Below are positions 7,011 to 15,449 of a DNA stretch of 16,773 nucleotides, one piece after another. A program made the translations under genes and the position numbers. Source of the DNA: Phycisphaerae bacterium. GTDB taxonomy: Bacteria; Planctomycetota; Phycisphaerae; UBA1845; UTPLA1. The stretch's first letter is position 1. Each line of letters begins with the position of its first letter. The stretch spans positions 1 to 16,773 of the forward strand of contig JAFGQA010000109.1 in NCBI GenBank assembly GCA_016935885.1, written 5' to 3'. The notes beneath the pieces were generated by a model. That model saw nothing but the letters and a program-made list of their open reading frames with translations, made no database searches and had not been told where the DNA came from.

Positions 7011-7664
7011 ATGGACGTCCTCGTTTACGGTGCCGGGCTGCTGGCCAGACAGCTTCATCACTACATAAAGGTGTACATGGGGGATCGCCTGAACCTCCTT
7101 GGGTTCATTGATGATGCGAAGCCGGAAGGCGCCGTGGTCGTGGAAGACGTGTGCACCGTGGGGTCTCTTGACGCGATGAGCGCATCCGGGAAGTACTCGC
7201 CGGAGGATGTCCGGCTGGTGTTCGCCATCGGCTATTCGGATATGCTCGCGCGCAGCCAGGCGTTCGAGCGTGCCAAGCGGATGGGCTACCGGTTTGAGCG
7301 GGTCCTTCACCCGAAGGCGAACATCGAAGAAGGCGTGCGACTCGGAGAGGGCGTCGCGGTGCTTCAAGGCGCGCTGGTTGATCAGCGCGTGACGATAGGC
7401 GACATCACTCTTGTGGATATGGGAACCATCGTGTGCGAGAACTGCAAGATCGGCGCCAACAACTTCATCGCCGCGGGCACGACCATCGGCGGGAACGTGA
7501 CCATCGGCGCCAATAACTTCATCGGCCTGAATTCCACGGTTGCAGACGCCGTGTCCATCGGCAGTAACAACTGGATCAACGCCCAGTCGTTGGTATACAA
7601 AGACCTTGGTGACAATACCAGGCTCGTCGAGCTGCACGAGCAGCGCCTCGTGGAAATGAAGTAA
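7011..7664 (+). CDS. NeuD/PglD-like hexapeptide-repeat acyltransferase, atypical active site
   Basis: This is a 217-residue protein of the sialic-acid O-acetyltransferase NeuD / PglD type. It has an N-terminal Rossmann-like part (VLVYGAG, residues 3-9, then FIDD at 32-35) that binds the sugar nucleotide, and a C-terminal left-handed beta-helix with IG-x4 hexapeptides from about residue 105 to 195. Family members usually have a catalytic His in the first coil turn. Here the aligned stretch reads TIVCENCKIG, so Cys142 sits in its place, and the later HI is FI. The ATG at 7011 is one base past the carrier stop; ATG 7002 or TTG 6996 are alternatives. Position behind a carrier gene suggests the donor may be an acyl or aminoacyl carrier instead of acetyl-CoA; this is inference. 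Confidence 0.85.
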   Translation: MDVLVYGAGLLARQLHHYIKVYMGDRLNLLGFIDDAKPEGAVVVEDVCTVGSLDAMSASGKYSPEDVRLVFAIGYSDMLARSQAFERAKRMGYRFERVLHPKANIEEGVRLGEGVAVLQGALVDQRVTIGDITLVDMGTIVCENCKIGANNFIAAGTTIGGNVTIGANNFIGLNSTVADAVSIGSNNWINAQSLVYKDLGDNTRLVELHEQRLVEMK

Positions 7665-7666
7665 TC

Positions 7667-8656
7667 ATGGACTGCGTGGACCTAAAAAGGCAGCTCGAGC
7701 CCCACATCCACCTGTATGACTTTCCTACGGATGTGTTGGTCGAGACCATCGCCTACTGCAACTTGAAGTGTATCATGTGTCCCCAGTCCAAGCTGACGCG
7801 GCCAACGGGCGTGATGAGCTCCGAACTGTGGAAGAAGACCATCGACGAAATCGCCGAGAAGTCACCGACGACGCGGATCTGGCCCGCCTTGATGGGCGAG
7901 CCACTTCTCGACAAGCAGATCTTCGCTCGGCTCAAGTATGCGAAGGACAAAGGAATCCGGCGCACAAACCTGAACTCGAACCTGCAATGCTTCAGCGAGA
8001 CCATGCTGGACGACTTCTTTGCTTGCGGCGTTGATAGTCTCTACGTCGGCATCGATGCCTTCACACGCGATACCTACGCCAGGATCAGAGTCGGTGGCAA
8101 GCTCGACGTGCTCATGCGGAAGCTGGCTTTGATTCTGAATGAACGGGATAGGCGTGGGACACATAGGCCTGAGGTCTGCGTGCAGTTTATTGTCATGGAC
8201 GAGAACGAGCATGAGGAGGAACCGTTCGTCGACTACTGGAAAGCATCCGGACTTGACGTCAACATCAAGGTGCGCCCGCGGCTGGACTGGTCTTCGGGCG
8301 TGCCGGCATGGTCAAGGATCCGCAACGTCGGCGTGGAGGACCGTGTTCCATGCACATGGCTGTTACGGCAGATGGGGATTTACTGGGACGGTCGGGTGCC
8401 GCAGTGTGACGCAGACTGGGACGGCATCACCCAGTACGGTAACATCAATGACTCGACGATCGAGGAAATCTGGCTGAACCGGATTCGCCCGTTGCAGCGG
8501 AAACATCTGGACGGCGCATTCGGCGCCTCGCCTCTATGTCCCACGTGTGATGAATGGAAGGCGGGGCTGTCGCAGTTGCTCAACGTCGAGAAGCGGCGCG
8601 TGCGCACGGCGACAGAGCCGGTCTCGGAGGAGTTGGCACGACAGAGTGGCGCGTAA
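7667..8656 (+). CDS. radical SAM/SPASM-domain protein
   Basis: This is a 329-residue radical SAM enzyme. The cluster motif is C31-x3-C35-x2-C38 (AYCNLKCIMCPQ), followed by a GEPL element at 77-80 that contacts SAM. The C-terminal region has C229, C247 and a C291-x2-C294 pair, with GNIND..IEEIW between them. This fits a SPASM or twitch-type domain holding one auxiliary Fe-S cluster. Such enzymes modify peptides, sugars or carrier-bound groups; the substrate here is unknown. No precursor-peptide gene is visible nearby, which argues against a typical RiPP system. The ATG lies two bases after the acyltransferase stop, so it is part of the same operon. Confidence 0.92.
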   Translation: MDCVDLKRQLEPHIHLYDFPTDVLVETIAYCNLKCIMCPQSKLTRPTGVMSSELWKKTIDEIAEKSPTTRIWPALMGEPLLDKQIFARLKYAKDKGIRRTNLNSNLQCFSETMLDDFFACGVDSLYVGIDAFTRDTYARIRVGGKLDVLMRKLALILNERDRRGTHRPEVCVQFIVMDENEHEEEPFVDYWKASGLDVNIKVRPRLDWSSGVPAWSRIRNVGVEDRVPCTWLLRQMGIYWDGRVPQCDADWDGITQYGNINDSTIEEIWLNRIRPLQRKHLDGAFGASPLCPTCDEWKAGLSQLLNVEKRRVRTATEPVSEELARQSGA

Positions 8657-8681
8657 GTCCTCGCGCCGAAGGCAGTCGGTT

Positions 8682-9455
8682 ATGCGTTACATCTCGCTCG
8701 ATACACCGAATACGAGCTGTATGCACAGGGCCTTCCTTGAAATGCTAGAGGGCCGCAGCATCGGAACCTTCATCGAAGTTGGGCCTGGATGCGGGCACCT
8801 GTCACAGCTCCTGTGCTCCCGGGAGGCGGTTGGCGTGGGCATCGATTTCTCCCCCGTGGCGATCAGCGGATTAAAGGGAAATCTGGCCGAGGAGATCGCA
8901 CGTGGGCGCTACTCCGTGATCGAAGCGGACTTCATGAAGACGGACCTACACCTTCAGGTGGACCTGGTGTTCAGCATGTTGGTGATGGAGCACGTCGCGG
9001 ACGACATGATGTTCTTGCGCAGAATGAAAATGGCGACGAGGCAAAGCGGTATTGTCTTGACCGCCGTTCCGGGGCGAAAGGACAAATGGGGAATTGACGA
9101 CGAGTTGTATGGCCACATTCGTCGATACGACCGTGCGGATCTGTTTGCCCTATTTCGCGATGCTGGCTTCGCGGACGTGCACGTCCGGTCGATCGCCGTT
9201 CCCATCTCGAACCTCCTGTTCGGTCTCACCAATTGGATCTCCGAGCGGAGCCGAGCACGCGCGAGAAGGGAATTGCCGCTGGCGGAACGAACCAAACTCA
9301 GTGGCCAAAAGGACATTCCATACAAGAAGGTCTTTCCACCATGGTTCCGGCTAGTATTGAACGAGTACACCTACTGCCCGTTTCACATATTACAGAGATT
9401 GTTCTACAAGACGAATCTCGGGCTTGTGATGATTGCCAGCGGCCGACGACCGTAA
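8682..9455 (+). CDS. class I SAM-dependent methyltransferase
   Basis: This is a 257-residue Rossmann-fold methyltransferase. Motif I is FIEVGPGCGHLS (30-41), and VGVGIDFSP gives the acidic residue after beta-2. FSMLVMEHV is the post-motif segment that is typical of the Methyltransf_11/12/25 group. RRYDRADLFALFRDAGF near residue 150 is the common C-terminal helix of ubiE-like enzymes. The ATG at 8682 follows the radical SAM stop by 25 bases; longer in-frame starts lie inside that gene and add an arginine-rich, unrelated segment. The substrate is unknown; the operon suggests a sugar, lipid-linked glycan or carrier-bound group. Confidence 0.85.
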   Translation: MRYISLDTPNTSCMHRAFLEMLEGRSIGTFIEVGPGCGHLSQLLCSREAVGVGIDFSPVAISGLKGNLAEEIARGRYSVIEADFMKTDLHLQVDLVFSMLVMEHVADDMMFLRRMKMATRQSGIVLTAVPGRKDKWGIDDELYGHIRRYDRADLFALFRDAGFADVHVRSIAVPISNLLFGLTNWISERSRARARRELPLAERTKLSGQKDIPYKKVFPPWFRLVLNEYTYCPFHILQRLFYKTNLGLVMIASGRRP

Positions 9456-9464
9456 AGAGGGCTG

Positions 9465-10286
9465 ATGGATCGACTTTCCAGACGGGTGTTTTCAGAAGCG
9501 ATGTTGCTGTTTAGAAGGACCATTCCGACGCCGGAGGAAGTCAGGCAACGCTACCAGACTGGTCCTTGGGCCGGGAACTACATCAAATTCAAGGCGAATG
9601 ATAACGCGAACTACCGGTATTTGTTCTGCTATTTGGACATGGTGGCTGATCTAGTAGTCGAACGAAGCCCGAGGCGGGTCCTGGATCTTGGATGTGGTTC
9701 GGGGCCGATTCTCCGTCGTCTGCGGGAGCGGCTGCCCAAAACGGAACTGGTCGGACTAGACATCTCGATGCAACTCCTCAAGGAGGCACTACCGAATCCT
9801 GCCGTGCGAGGCGATTGTCTAGCCCTGCCGTTCAAGGATGCAGCATTCGATATTGTCGTAAATGTTGCCGTGAGTGAATTGTTCAGTGACGCGGACTTCA
9901 TCGAAATTCTGCAGGAAGCCAAGCGGGTTACACGCCCTGGCGGATGCCTGGTGATCCAGTACCGCAATCCGTACTCGTTCTGGGAGCCTTATTGGTGGTT
10001 TTACAGATACCCGTACTATCAGAACGCGTACACGCGTGCGAGGCTCAATCGCCTCGCGAGGCGGCTCTCACTGCCCATCGAGCACTTTCAGGGCACGTAC
10101 CTGGCGGCTCCGCCCGTGGTTTACCGCAATCACCGGACGTTTTATCGGGGTCTCATGCCGGAATGGCTGCTGGGCATTATTCGTCGACTCGATATCGAGA
10201 TGCTTGCTCGTGCCTTTCCCTTTCTGTGTCGCCATTTCATTGTCGTTCACAATGTTCCGAACCGACGAATCCCTCGGCAAGCTTGA
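9465..10286 (+). CDS. class I SAM-dependent methyltransferase (second in operon)
   Basis: This is a 273-residue methyltransferase. Motif I is RVLDLGCGSG (71-80), followed by LVGLDIS, then DCLALPFKDAAFDIVVN, the usual motif II/III pattern. The C-terminal third is rich in Tyr, Trp and Arg (SFWEPYWWFYRYPYY) and may be an amphipathic or membrane-near substrate lobe. AGAGG lies four bases before the ATG, nine bases after the previous stop. The last 50 bases overlap the end of the opposite-strand methyltransferase gene. It is the last gene of the plus-strand operon. It is not a close repeat of the preceding methyltransferase beyond the shared fold. Confidence 0.85.
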   Translation: MDRLSRRVFSEAMLLFRRTIPTPEEVRQRYQTGPWAGNYIKFKANDNANYRYLFCYLDMVADLVVERSPRRVLDLGCGSGPILRRLRERLPKTELVGLDISMQLLKEALPNPAVRGDCLALPFKDAAFDIVVNVAVSELFSDADFIEILQEAKRVTRPGGCLVIQYRNPYSFWEPYWWFYRYPYYQNAYTRARLNRLARRLSLPIEHFQGTYLAAPPVVYRNHRTFYRGLMPEWLLGIIRRLDIEMLARAFPFLCRHFIVVHNVPNRRIPRQA

Positions 10287-11133
10287 TGGCGCGCAGTACG
10301 TAATGCCAACAGAACAGGCGGGTCGGCCAACTGCGGCACGCACGGCGCTCAACCGCCAGGTAGAGTCGATCCAGGGGGCGAATCATAAACGCTGGCAGAA
10401 TCGTGAATCGCCTCAGATCCGTTGTGTAGAAACCGGTAAATGGAGGGCAGGAATGCGTGCCGGAACTACTGTCGGGCCTGCATCCGGCGCGCCGGACCAT
10501 GGCTTTCAGTTCCCTTGGAGTGAAGTAGTGCATCTTGCCGGCAGGCCTGATACCAAGAAACTGCATCGCACGGAAGCAGGCGTGCCAATGAACGGACAAC
10601 GCATTGCACACGTCGATATACAGTTGACCACCGGGCCGCAGCACGCGCACCAATTCGCGTAGCGCGCCTTCCCGATCGGTCAAGCCTTCGAGTACCGACA
10701 GGTTCATCACGACATCGAAGGTGTTGTCCGGGTAACCGATATCCGTGACGGATTGGCGCGCGACATCTTCGGCTCGCAACCCCTCCTCGCGAATCGCTTG
10801 GTGGGTGCACGCGATCATCGTTTCGCAGTAGTCGATGGCCCAGACCCTCGCCCCGTCTTTCAGCGCGAGGACAGTGTAGTCTCCGTGCCCGCATCCGGCA
10901 TCCAGGACCTTCGCGTTCGGCTGAATGTGAAAGAACTCATGATAGTGCGATGCTCGCGCCTCGCGCAGTACGGCCCACTCGGGTGCCTTCTTCCTGGCGG
11001 CGATTCTCGTCGCGTAGTCATCCCACTGGGCAGCGTGGGCATACCCACCCTCGTCGTCCTGAACAGACCTGGGCGTTGGGGCGCGTGGTCGAGGCGAGGT
11101 CCCACGGTCGCTTAGGCCCTCTAAGAGGGTCAT
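10237..11133 (-). CDS. class I SAM-dependent methyltransferase (minus-strand operon)
   Basis: This is a 298-residue methyltransferase with motif I KVLDAGCGHGDY (75-86), VWAIDYCETMI after it, and YPDNTFDVVMNLSVLEGL for motif II/III. The ATG at 11133 overlaps the stop of the upstream glycosyltransferase as ATGA, and GGAG lies nine bases before it, so the start is well supported and translation is probably coupled. It is the last gene of a four-gene minus-strand unit. Its 3' end overlaps the convergent methyltransferase by 50 bases. A polar N-terminal extension of about 35 residues precedes the fold. The substrate is not known. Confidence 0.87.
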   Translation of the reverse strand: MTLLEGLSDRGTSPRPRAPTPRSVQDDEGGYAHAAQWDDYATRIAARKKAPEWAVLREARASHYHEFFHIQPNAKVLDAGCGHGDYTVLALKDGARVWAIDYCETMIACTHQAIREEGLRAEDVARQSVTDIGYPDNTFDVVMNLSVLEGLTDREGALRELVRVLRPGGQLYIDVCNALSVHWHACFRAMQFLGIRPAGKMHYFTPRELKAMVRRAGCRPDSSSGTHSCPPFTGFYTTDLRRFTILPAFMIRPLDRLYLAVERRACRSWPTRLFCWHYVLRAIKLAEGFVGSEHCERQ

Positions 11134-12218
11134 CGCAAGTGGCTCCCAGCAGTCGGTTTGGCGCGCCTACCCAGGTTGATGCGACGCGTGCAAAAGTACA
11201 GCGGCCTGCGTTTGGCTTCGGTGTATGACAGGCCCACGTATTCTCCCAGGATTGCCAGCACCGCAAACTGCAAGCCGTGCAGGACGAGGAGTGCAATGAT
11301 CAGCGATGCCCACCCGCTGACGCCGCACCCGTGCGTGAAATAGCCGTATAGGACCCACAATACACCAACCACGCACCCGAGAAAGGCCAGACACGAGCAA
11401 ATGGCACTGATGCGAAGCGGGGCGAGCGAGAACGACGTGAGCCCGGTGAGGCCGAGCTTCACCAGCCCGGCCCAGGAGTAGTTTGTGCGACCGCGTCGCC
11501 TTTCGTCCAGCTCGATCTCGATCTCCGCGCTGCGGTAGCCCATCCAGGGCATCAGGTAGGCCATGTATCTGTTACGCTCCGGGATCCGGCGCAACGACTC
11601 GGCCATTTCGCGGCTGAAGAGGCGGAAGGTGGCCCGGTTGGAGCACGAACCAAGGCCGACCACGCGATTCAGCACTCGTACAAAGGCCAGGCTGATCATG
11701 GAGCGCGGCCATGCCTGTCGCCGGCCCGTACGCGTGGCGTAAACCACGTCAAATCCTTCGCGATACTTGGCCACCAGGCGCGGGATGTCCTCCGGCCGCT
11801 CCTGAAGGTCGCTGTCCATCCACACTACCATCTCGCCACGGGCCGTGTCGATCCCCGCCGCGGCAGCGATCTGCTGGCCGAAGTTACGGCTCAGTACGAT
11901 CACCTTGATCCGATCATCGCGACGGGCTTGCTCCTCGAGCATAGACACGCCGCCATCCGTGCTGCCGTCGTCGACGAAGACGAGTTCGTAGGACAGCCGC
12001 TCCGCCTCGAGCGTCGAGCGAAGACGATCGATCAACTCCGGGATGCTGTCCTGTTCATTACGAAACGGAAGAACGATGCTGATGTCAGGACGGTCGCGAT
12101 CCGGGGGATTCTCGTTGTCAACGGGCTCCGGCGGATAACGCAGCCCCGCAGGCTCGAACATGCCATAGCCCCGGACACCCACGTCCGCGATGGTCTGGCT
12201 CGATGCGGTCACGATCAC
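11130..12218 (-). CDS. GT2 polyprenyl-phosphate glycosyltransferase (DPM1/GtrB/ArnC-like)
   Basis: This is a 362-residue family 2 glycosyltransferase that puts a sugar on a polyprenyl phosphate at the cytoplasmic membrane face. The GT-A domain begins DISIVLPFRNE (about 45-55), with VDDGSTDGG (82-90) for the nucleotide and WMDSDLQERPEDIP (133-146) as the DxD-type site. LDERRRGRTNYSW is the usual segment before the membrane part. Two C-terminal membrane helices follow, then ILGEYVGLSYTEAKRRPLY as in GtrB/ArnC relatives. The GTG at 12218 was chosen because GAGG lies just upstream and it falls 14 bases after the stop of the preceding gene; a longer frame to 12374 would run into that gene. The neighbouring membrane protein could use the lipid-linked sugar. 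Confidence 0.9.
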   Translation of the reverse strand: MIVTASSQTIADVGVRGYGMFEPAGLRYPPEPVDNENPPDRDRPDISIVLPFRNEQDSIPELIDRLRSTLEAERLSYELVFVDDGSTDGGVSMLEEQARRDDRIKVIVLSRNFGQQIAAAAGIDTARGEMVVWMDSDLQERPEDIPRLVAKYREGFDVVYATRTGRRQAWPRSMISLAFVRVLNRVVGLGSCSNRATFRLFSREMAESLRRIPERNRYMAYLMPWMGYRSAEIEIELDERRRGRTNYSWAGLVKLGLTGLTSFSLAPLRISAICSCLAFLGCVVGVLWVLYGYFTHGCGVSGWASLIIALLVLHGLQFAVLAILGEYVGLSYTEAKRRPLYFCTRRINLGRRAKPTAGSHLR

Positions 12219-12232
12219 GGGCCCTCGGATTG

Positions 12233-13264
12233 CTAGTGCAGAACCTTCTGCCCACTGGGCAACGAGAGTTCCACCTGTTTCATCCAGTCCAGCTTTCGCC
12301 ACCACGCTTCGTTGGCCTCGTACCACTCGATGGTCCGCGACAGCCCCTTGTCCAAGTCCGTCGTGGCCTTCCATTTGAGCAGGCGGGACGCCTTCTCTGT
12401 CGCCGCGATGTGCTTATCGACCTGGCCCGGACGGTTCTCGACGTACTGAAGCAGCGACTCGCTGCCGCCGGTGATGTCGAGGATCTTTCGGGCAATCGTC
12501 AACACATCGGTGGCGACGCCTGTTCCGATGTTGACGACCTCACCAAGGATCGCGTCGAGTGGGGCTTCCAACACGGCAATCAGCGCGCGGCAGGTGTCAT
12601 CCACGTAGACCCAATCGCGCGCGGCGCTGCCGTCGCCGTGTATGGTGAGCGGCTCGCCGGTCAACGCGCTGGTTACGAAGCGTGGTACGCACTTCTCCAA
12701 GTGCTGTCGTGGACCGTATTGATTAAAGGGCCGGACGATCACTGCCGGGATGCCGTAGGTCTTCCAGTAGGAGTACACCAGACGGTCCGCGCCACACTTG
12801 GCCGACGCATACGGCGACATCGGTATAAGCGGATGTTCGCCTTCGTCCATTGGCTCGCTCACGGCGGTGCCATACACTTCCGACGTGGAGATGTGCACGA
12901 AGCGCTTGATGCGCTTGCGGTGGCGCAGCACCTGGTTGGCGATCACGTGAGTCCCCATTACGTCCGTCTGGAAGAAGACCCAGTTGTCGAAGATGCTGCG
13001 GGCGACGTGCGTTTCGGCCGCAAAGTGTACGACCGTTTCTACTTGGTCCATTAGATCGGAGACAAGATCGGCGTTACACACGTTGCCATACCAGAAGTGG
13101 AATCGCGGGGCGCTGCGAATGTCATCCGACAGGTTCTCCGGGTCCCCCGCATACGTTAGCGCATCCAACACGTAAACCTGTGCCTTCGGGTAGCGCCGCA
13201 TCACGGTGCGGACGAAGTTCGATCCGATGAATCCTGCACCGCCAGTGATTAATATCGAATCCAT
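12233..13264 (-). CDS. RmlB-like NAD-dependent NDP-sugar 4,6-dehydratase/epimerase
   Basis: This is a 343-residue extended SDR enzyme. The NAD motif GGAGFIG is at 8-14, and LDALTYAGDPENL (33-45) is strongly RmlB-like. The catalytic YxxxK is Y152/K156 in SPYASAK. The active-site triplet reads TSE (127-129) in HISTSEVYG; dTDP-glucose dehydratases have TDE, whereas GDP-mannose dehydratase and LegB-type enzymes have TSE. NQYGPRQ and GDGSAARDWVYVDD are usual family elements. It would make a 4-keto-6-deoxy sugar, the substrate type for the DegT aminotransferase. The ATG at 13264 matches family starts; an upstream frame to 13405 lies in the preceding gene. The sugar nucleotide is not fixed by sequence, and an epimerase role is possible. 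Confidence 0.88.
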   Translation of the reverse strand: MDSILITGGAGFIGSNFVRTVMRRYPKAQVYVLDALTYAGDPENLSDDIRSAPRFHFWYGNVCNADLVSDLMDQVETVVHFAAETHVARSIFDNWVFFQTDVMGTHVIANQVLRHRKRIKRFVHISTSEVYGTAVSEPMDEGEHPLIPMSPYASAKCGADRLVYSYWKTYGIPAVIVRPFNQYGPRQHLEKCVPRFVTSALTGEPLTIHGDGSAARDWVYVDDTCRALIAVLEAPLDAILGEVVNIGTGVATDVLTIARKILDITGGSESLLQYVENRPGQVDKHIAATEKASRLLKWKATTDLDKGLSRTIEWYEANEAWWRKLDWMKQVELSLPSGQKVLH

Positions 13265-13275
13265 GATCTGACGCC

Positions 13276-15168
13276 CTACAATGGCTGGTCCATCAAGACT
13301 GCTGATTGTTCCTCGGCGCCGGTTAGCACGACGCCCTCGTCCTTTGGCGACCAGATTTCCAGTGGTCCGATTCGCTTTGTGAGCGCGTAGTTCGCATCGA
13401 CCCACGCGTTGATCGGCCGTCGTTCGGGATCGTCACTGGAGTAGGTCTCGTGCGTGTATGCCTTCTTGCTTTCGCTGACACCGAAGTCGGGCCATTCGCG
13501 GCTGGGGAACACCGTGTTGCGTATGACGAGTTCCGGTATCCGCCCGCGCTGAATCATGTCGTCCAGCACCGCCTGCTCCAACGAGGCGGGCCGATTCTCC
13601 AAGATCCACGTGATGAAAGGGGCCGGTCGTGTATCCGTTGCGAAATACAGCAGCGGAACATCATAGTATGCCAGGATCAGTCCGCCCGGCTCGACCCGCT
13701 CCTGTACGTACTCGACGAGCTTGTCAATCAGTTCGACACGCTGCGGCGCGGAAGTAATGCCAGCCAACCGCGCCGACTTGAAGGGCACGTGACAGTCCGG
13801 CCGGGAGAATGCATACAGGTCTCTGTATGAGCCGTACACCAAATACCAGGACGCTGATGCCAGAACGACGGCGGCCACGATGCTACCGGGGACCACCCGG
13901 TTCAGCACGGGCTCGACGAACCATGCCTTCCCAAGACACGGCAAGTGCCCGGGCAACTCGATGACTAGAATAACCGACAGCGCAATGAGGTAGTGTGCCC
14001 CGCGGATGGCCGCGCTCGTGCCGGTGTTTGATCCGACCATTGACAAGAGGACAATGAAGACCGAGGTCAAATAGAGAAACGTGCGATCCATGGCCGCCCG
14101 CCGCTGTGGCTCGTTCTGGTCGTGCCGCGGCCAGAAGGCAATCAAGCCCGCTGTCACACCCACAAACCCGAACCCCAACAGGCGCGTTTCGCAGCCGCTT
14201 TGCACATGTAGGTAGTGTGTGTAGGTGGCAGCTACGCCCAAGGCCATGAAGACGCGCAGCCAACGCGGTAGGCGCGCCAAGGTGTTGCTCATCAGCAGCG
14301 CGCAAAGGGCCAGGCAGTTCGCGGAGATGACAGCGGCAGCAACGGACTCTCGCATGCCCTCCCAGAAGAAGCCCAAGCGTGTCGCGCCGCCATATCCCGA
14401 AAAGGCGAGCCGAAACCGCTGCACCACGACATCTCCGAGCCCTGCATAGTGGATCAGGCCCGCAACCAGGGCCGTGGTGGCAACGAAAGCAAGCACGTAC
14501 ACAGTGGTCGATTGGAGTGCCTCGCGCCAGCGCGATCGGGCCACATGTGCCGATAACAGCGCCACGGCGGGAAGTGCGACCATGCCGACGTGGGGCAGCC
14601 GCGACGTGGCGGCCGCCACGCCCAACACGCCGGCAATCCCCGCGACTGCATACCGTGTGCCCCGGCGGTGGCTGTTCATGGCCGCCCAGAAAGTCGCAAT
14701 GCTCAATATCGCGAATGTGGCGGGGACCGTGTGATAGGCGAGAGCTTGAGTAAACCAGATCTTGACAATAGGCATCGATACTGCCGTGCCGACCAACGCC
14801 TTCAGCGGTGTCGTCACGCGGGCCAACACGAGATACACCGCCACAAACGCGACGAACTGCACGATGCTGTCGACAATACGCAGATCAAGAAGCGTTGCCT
14901 CCGGCTCCAACCGGAACAGCCAGGAGGCGTAGTATTCCGCCAGGGAGGCCACGTTCCCCGATGCGTCAAGGAATGGTCGATCGCTGTGGGCCAACCGATG
15001 GGCGACCGTGGCCGACCGGCCGAAGTCCGTGAGGTCGCAGCCGTGCCGGATGGTCGGCGCCTCGATCGCCAGCCAGCACGCCCCCAACAGCAGCAAGCCC
15101 AGTCGTGTCTGGAACCGGATTCGGTGCCGTTCAGTCAATGGGTGCTTCTTGGCTTGGCGGGATGACAT
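13276..15168 (-). CDS. polytopic membrane protein, possible GT-C glycosyltransferase
   Basis: This is a protein of about 630 residues with a hydrophobic helix near residues 20-35, then a polar periplasmic loop containing CDLTDFGRSATVAHRL and FLDASG, and many further membrane segments. A soluble C-terminal domain of about 180 residues follows the last helix (around SWYLVYGSYRDLYAF). This layout fits the GT-C glycosyltransferase class, which uses polyprenyl-phosphate sugars on the outer face, but I recognise no exact family. The stop lies 11 bases before the dehydratase start, so it leads the minus-strand operon. The start is uncertain: ATG 15168 gives a compact basic N-terminus, while ATG 15231 or GTG 15273 would extend it by 21 or 35 residues. 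None has a strong ribosome site. Confidence 0.7.
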   Translation of the reverse strand: MSSRQAKKHPLTERHRIRFQTRLGLLLLGACWLAIEAPTIRHGCDLTDFGRSATVAHRLAHSDRPFLDASGNVASLAEYYASWLFRLEPEATLLDLRIVDSIVQFVAFVAVYLVLARVTTPLKALVGTAVSMPIVKIWFTQALAYHTVPATFAILSIATFWAAMNSHRRGTRYAVAGIAGVLGVAAATSRLPHVGMVALPAVALLSAHVARSRWREALQSTTVYVLAFVATTALVAGLIHYAGLGDVVVQRFRLAFSGYGGATRLGFFWEGMRESVAAAVISANCLALCALLMSNTLARLPRWLRVFMALGVAATYTHYLHVQSGCETRLLGFGFVGVTAGLIAFWPRHDQNEPQRRAAMDRTFLYLTSVFIVLLSMVGSNTGTSAAIRGAHYLIALSVILVIELPGHLPCLGKAWFVEPVLNRVVPGSIVAAVVLASASWYLVYGSYRDLYAFSRPDCHVPFKSARLAGITSAPQRVELIDKLVEYVQERVEPGGLILAYYDVPLLYFATDTRPAPFITWILENRPASLEQAVLDDMIQRGRIPELVIRNTVFPSREWPDFGVSESKKAYTHETYSSDDPERRPINAWVDANYALTKRIGPLEIWSPKDEGVVLTGAEEQSAVLMDQPL

Positions 15169-15449
15169 CAATACATGATCGTGGCAGTGGGTGCGACTTC
15201 GGCCCCGCCCTCTTGTCTCGACGGGCGTCATATCGAATTGCCGGCTGAGACGGTTGGCATAGCCTTGTCTCACAATGGGTTGCGCACTGAGCCATCGTTG
15301 AGGATCTCGCCTGCGGGTCCAGGCGTTCGGGCATCGTGACCCGCTGCTCCACGTGGAATTGCGTTGACCCGCTCACTCGACTGCCGCGAAACCAGCCAGT
15401 TTCAGCTTCAGTTAGTATCGGCACTTGCTCGGATCCCGATTGACTGATC

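Noticed and set aside
7667..10286. RiPP (ribosomal peptide) biosynthesis cluster
   Set aside because: The radical SAM/SPASM and methyltransferase genes fit, but no precursor peptide, RRE domain, protease or peptide exporter is visible.
12203..13054. Plus-strand frame of 283 codons
   Set aside because: It is antisense to the RmlB-like gene with its clear NAD and YxxxK motifs.
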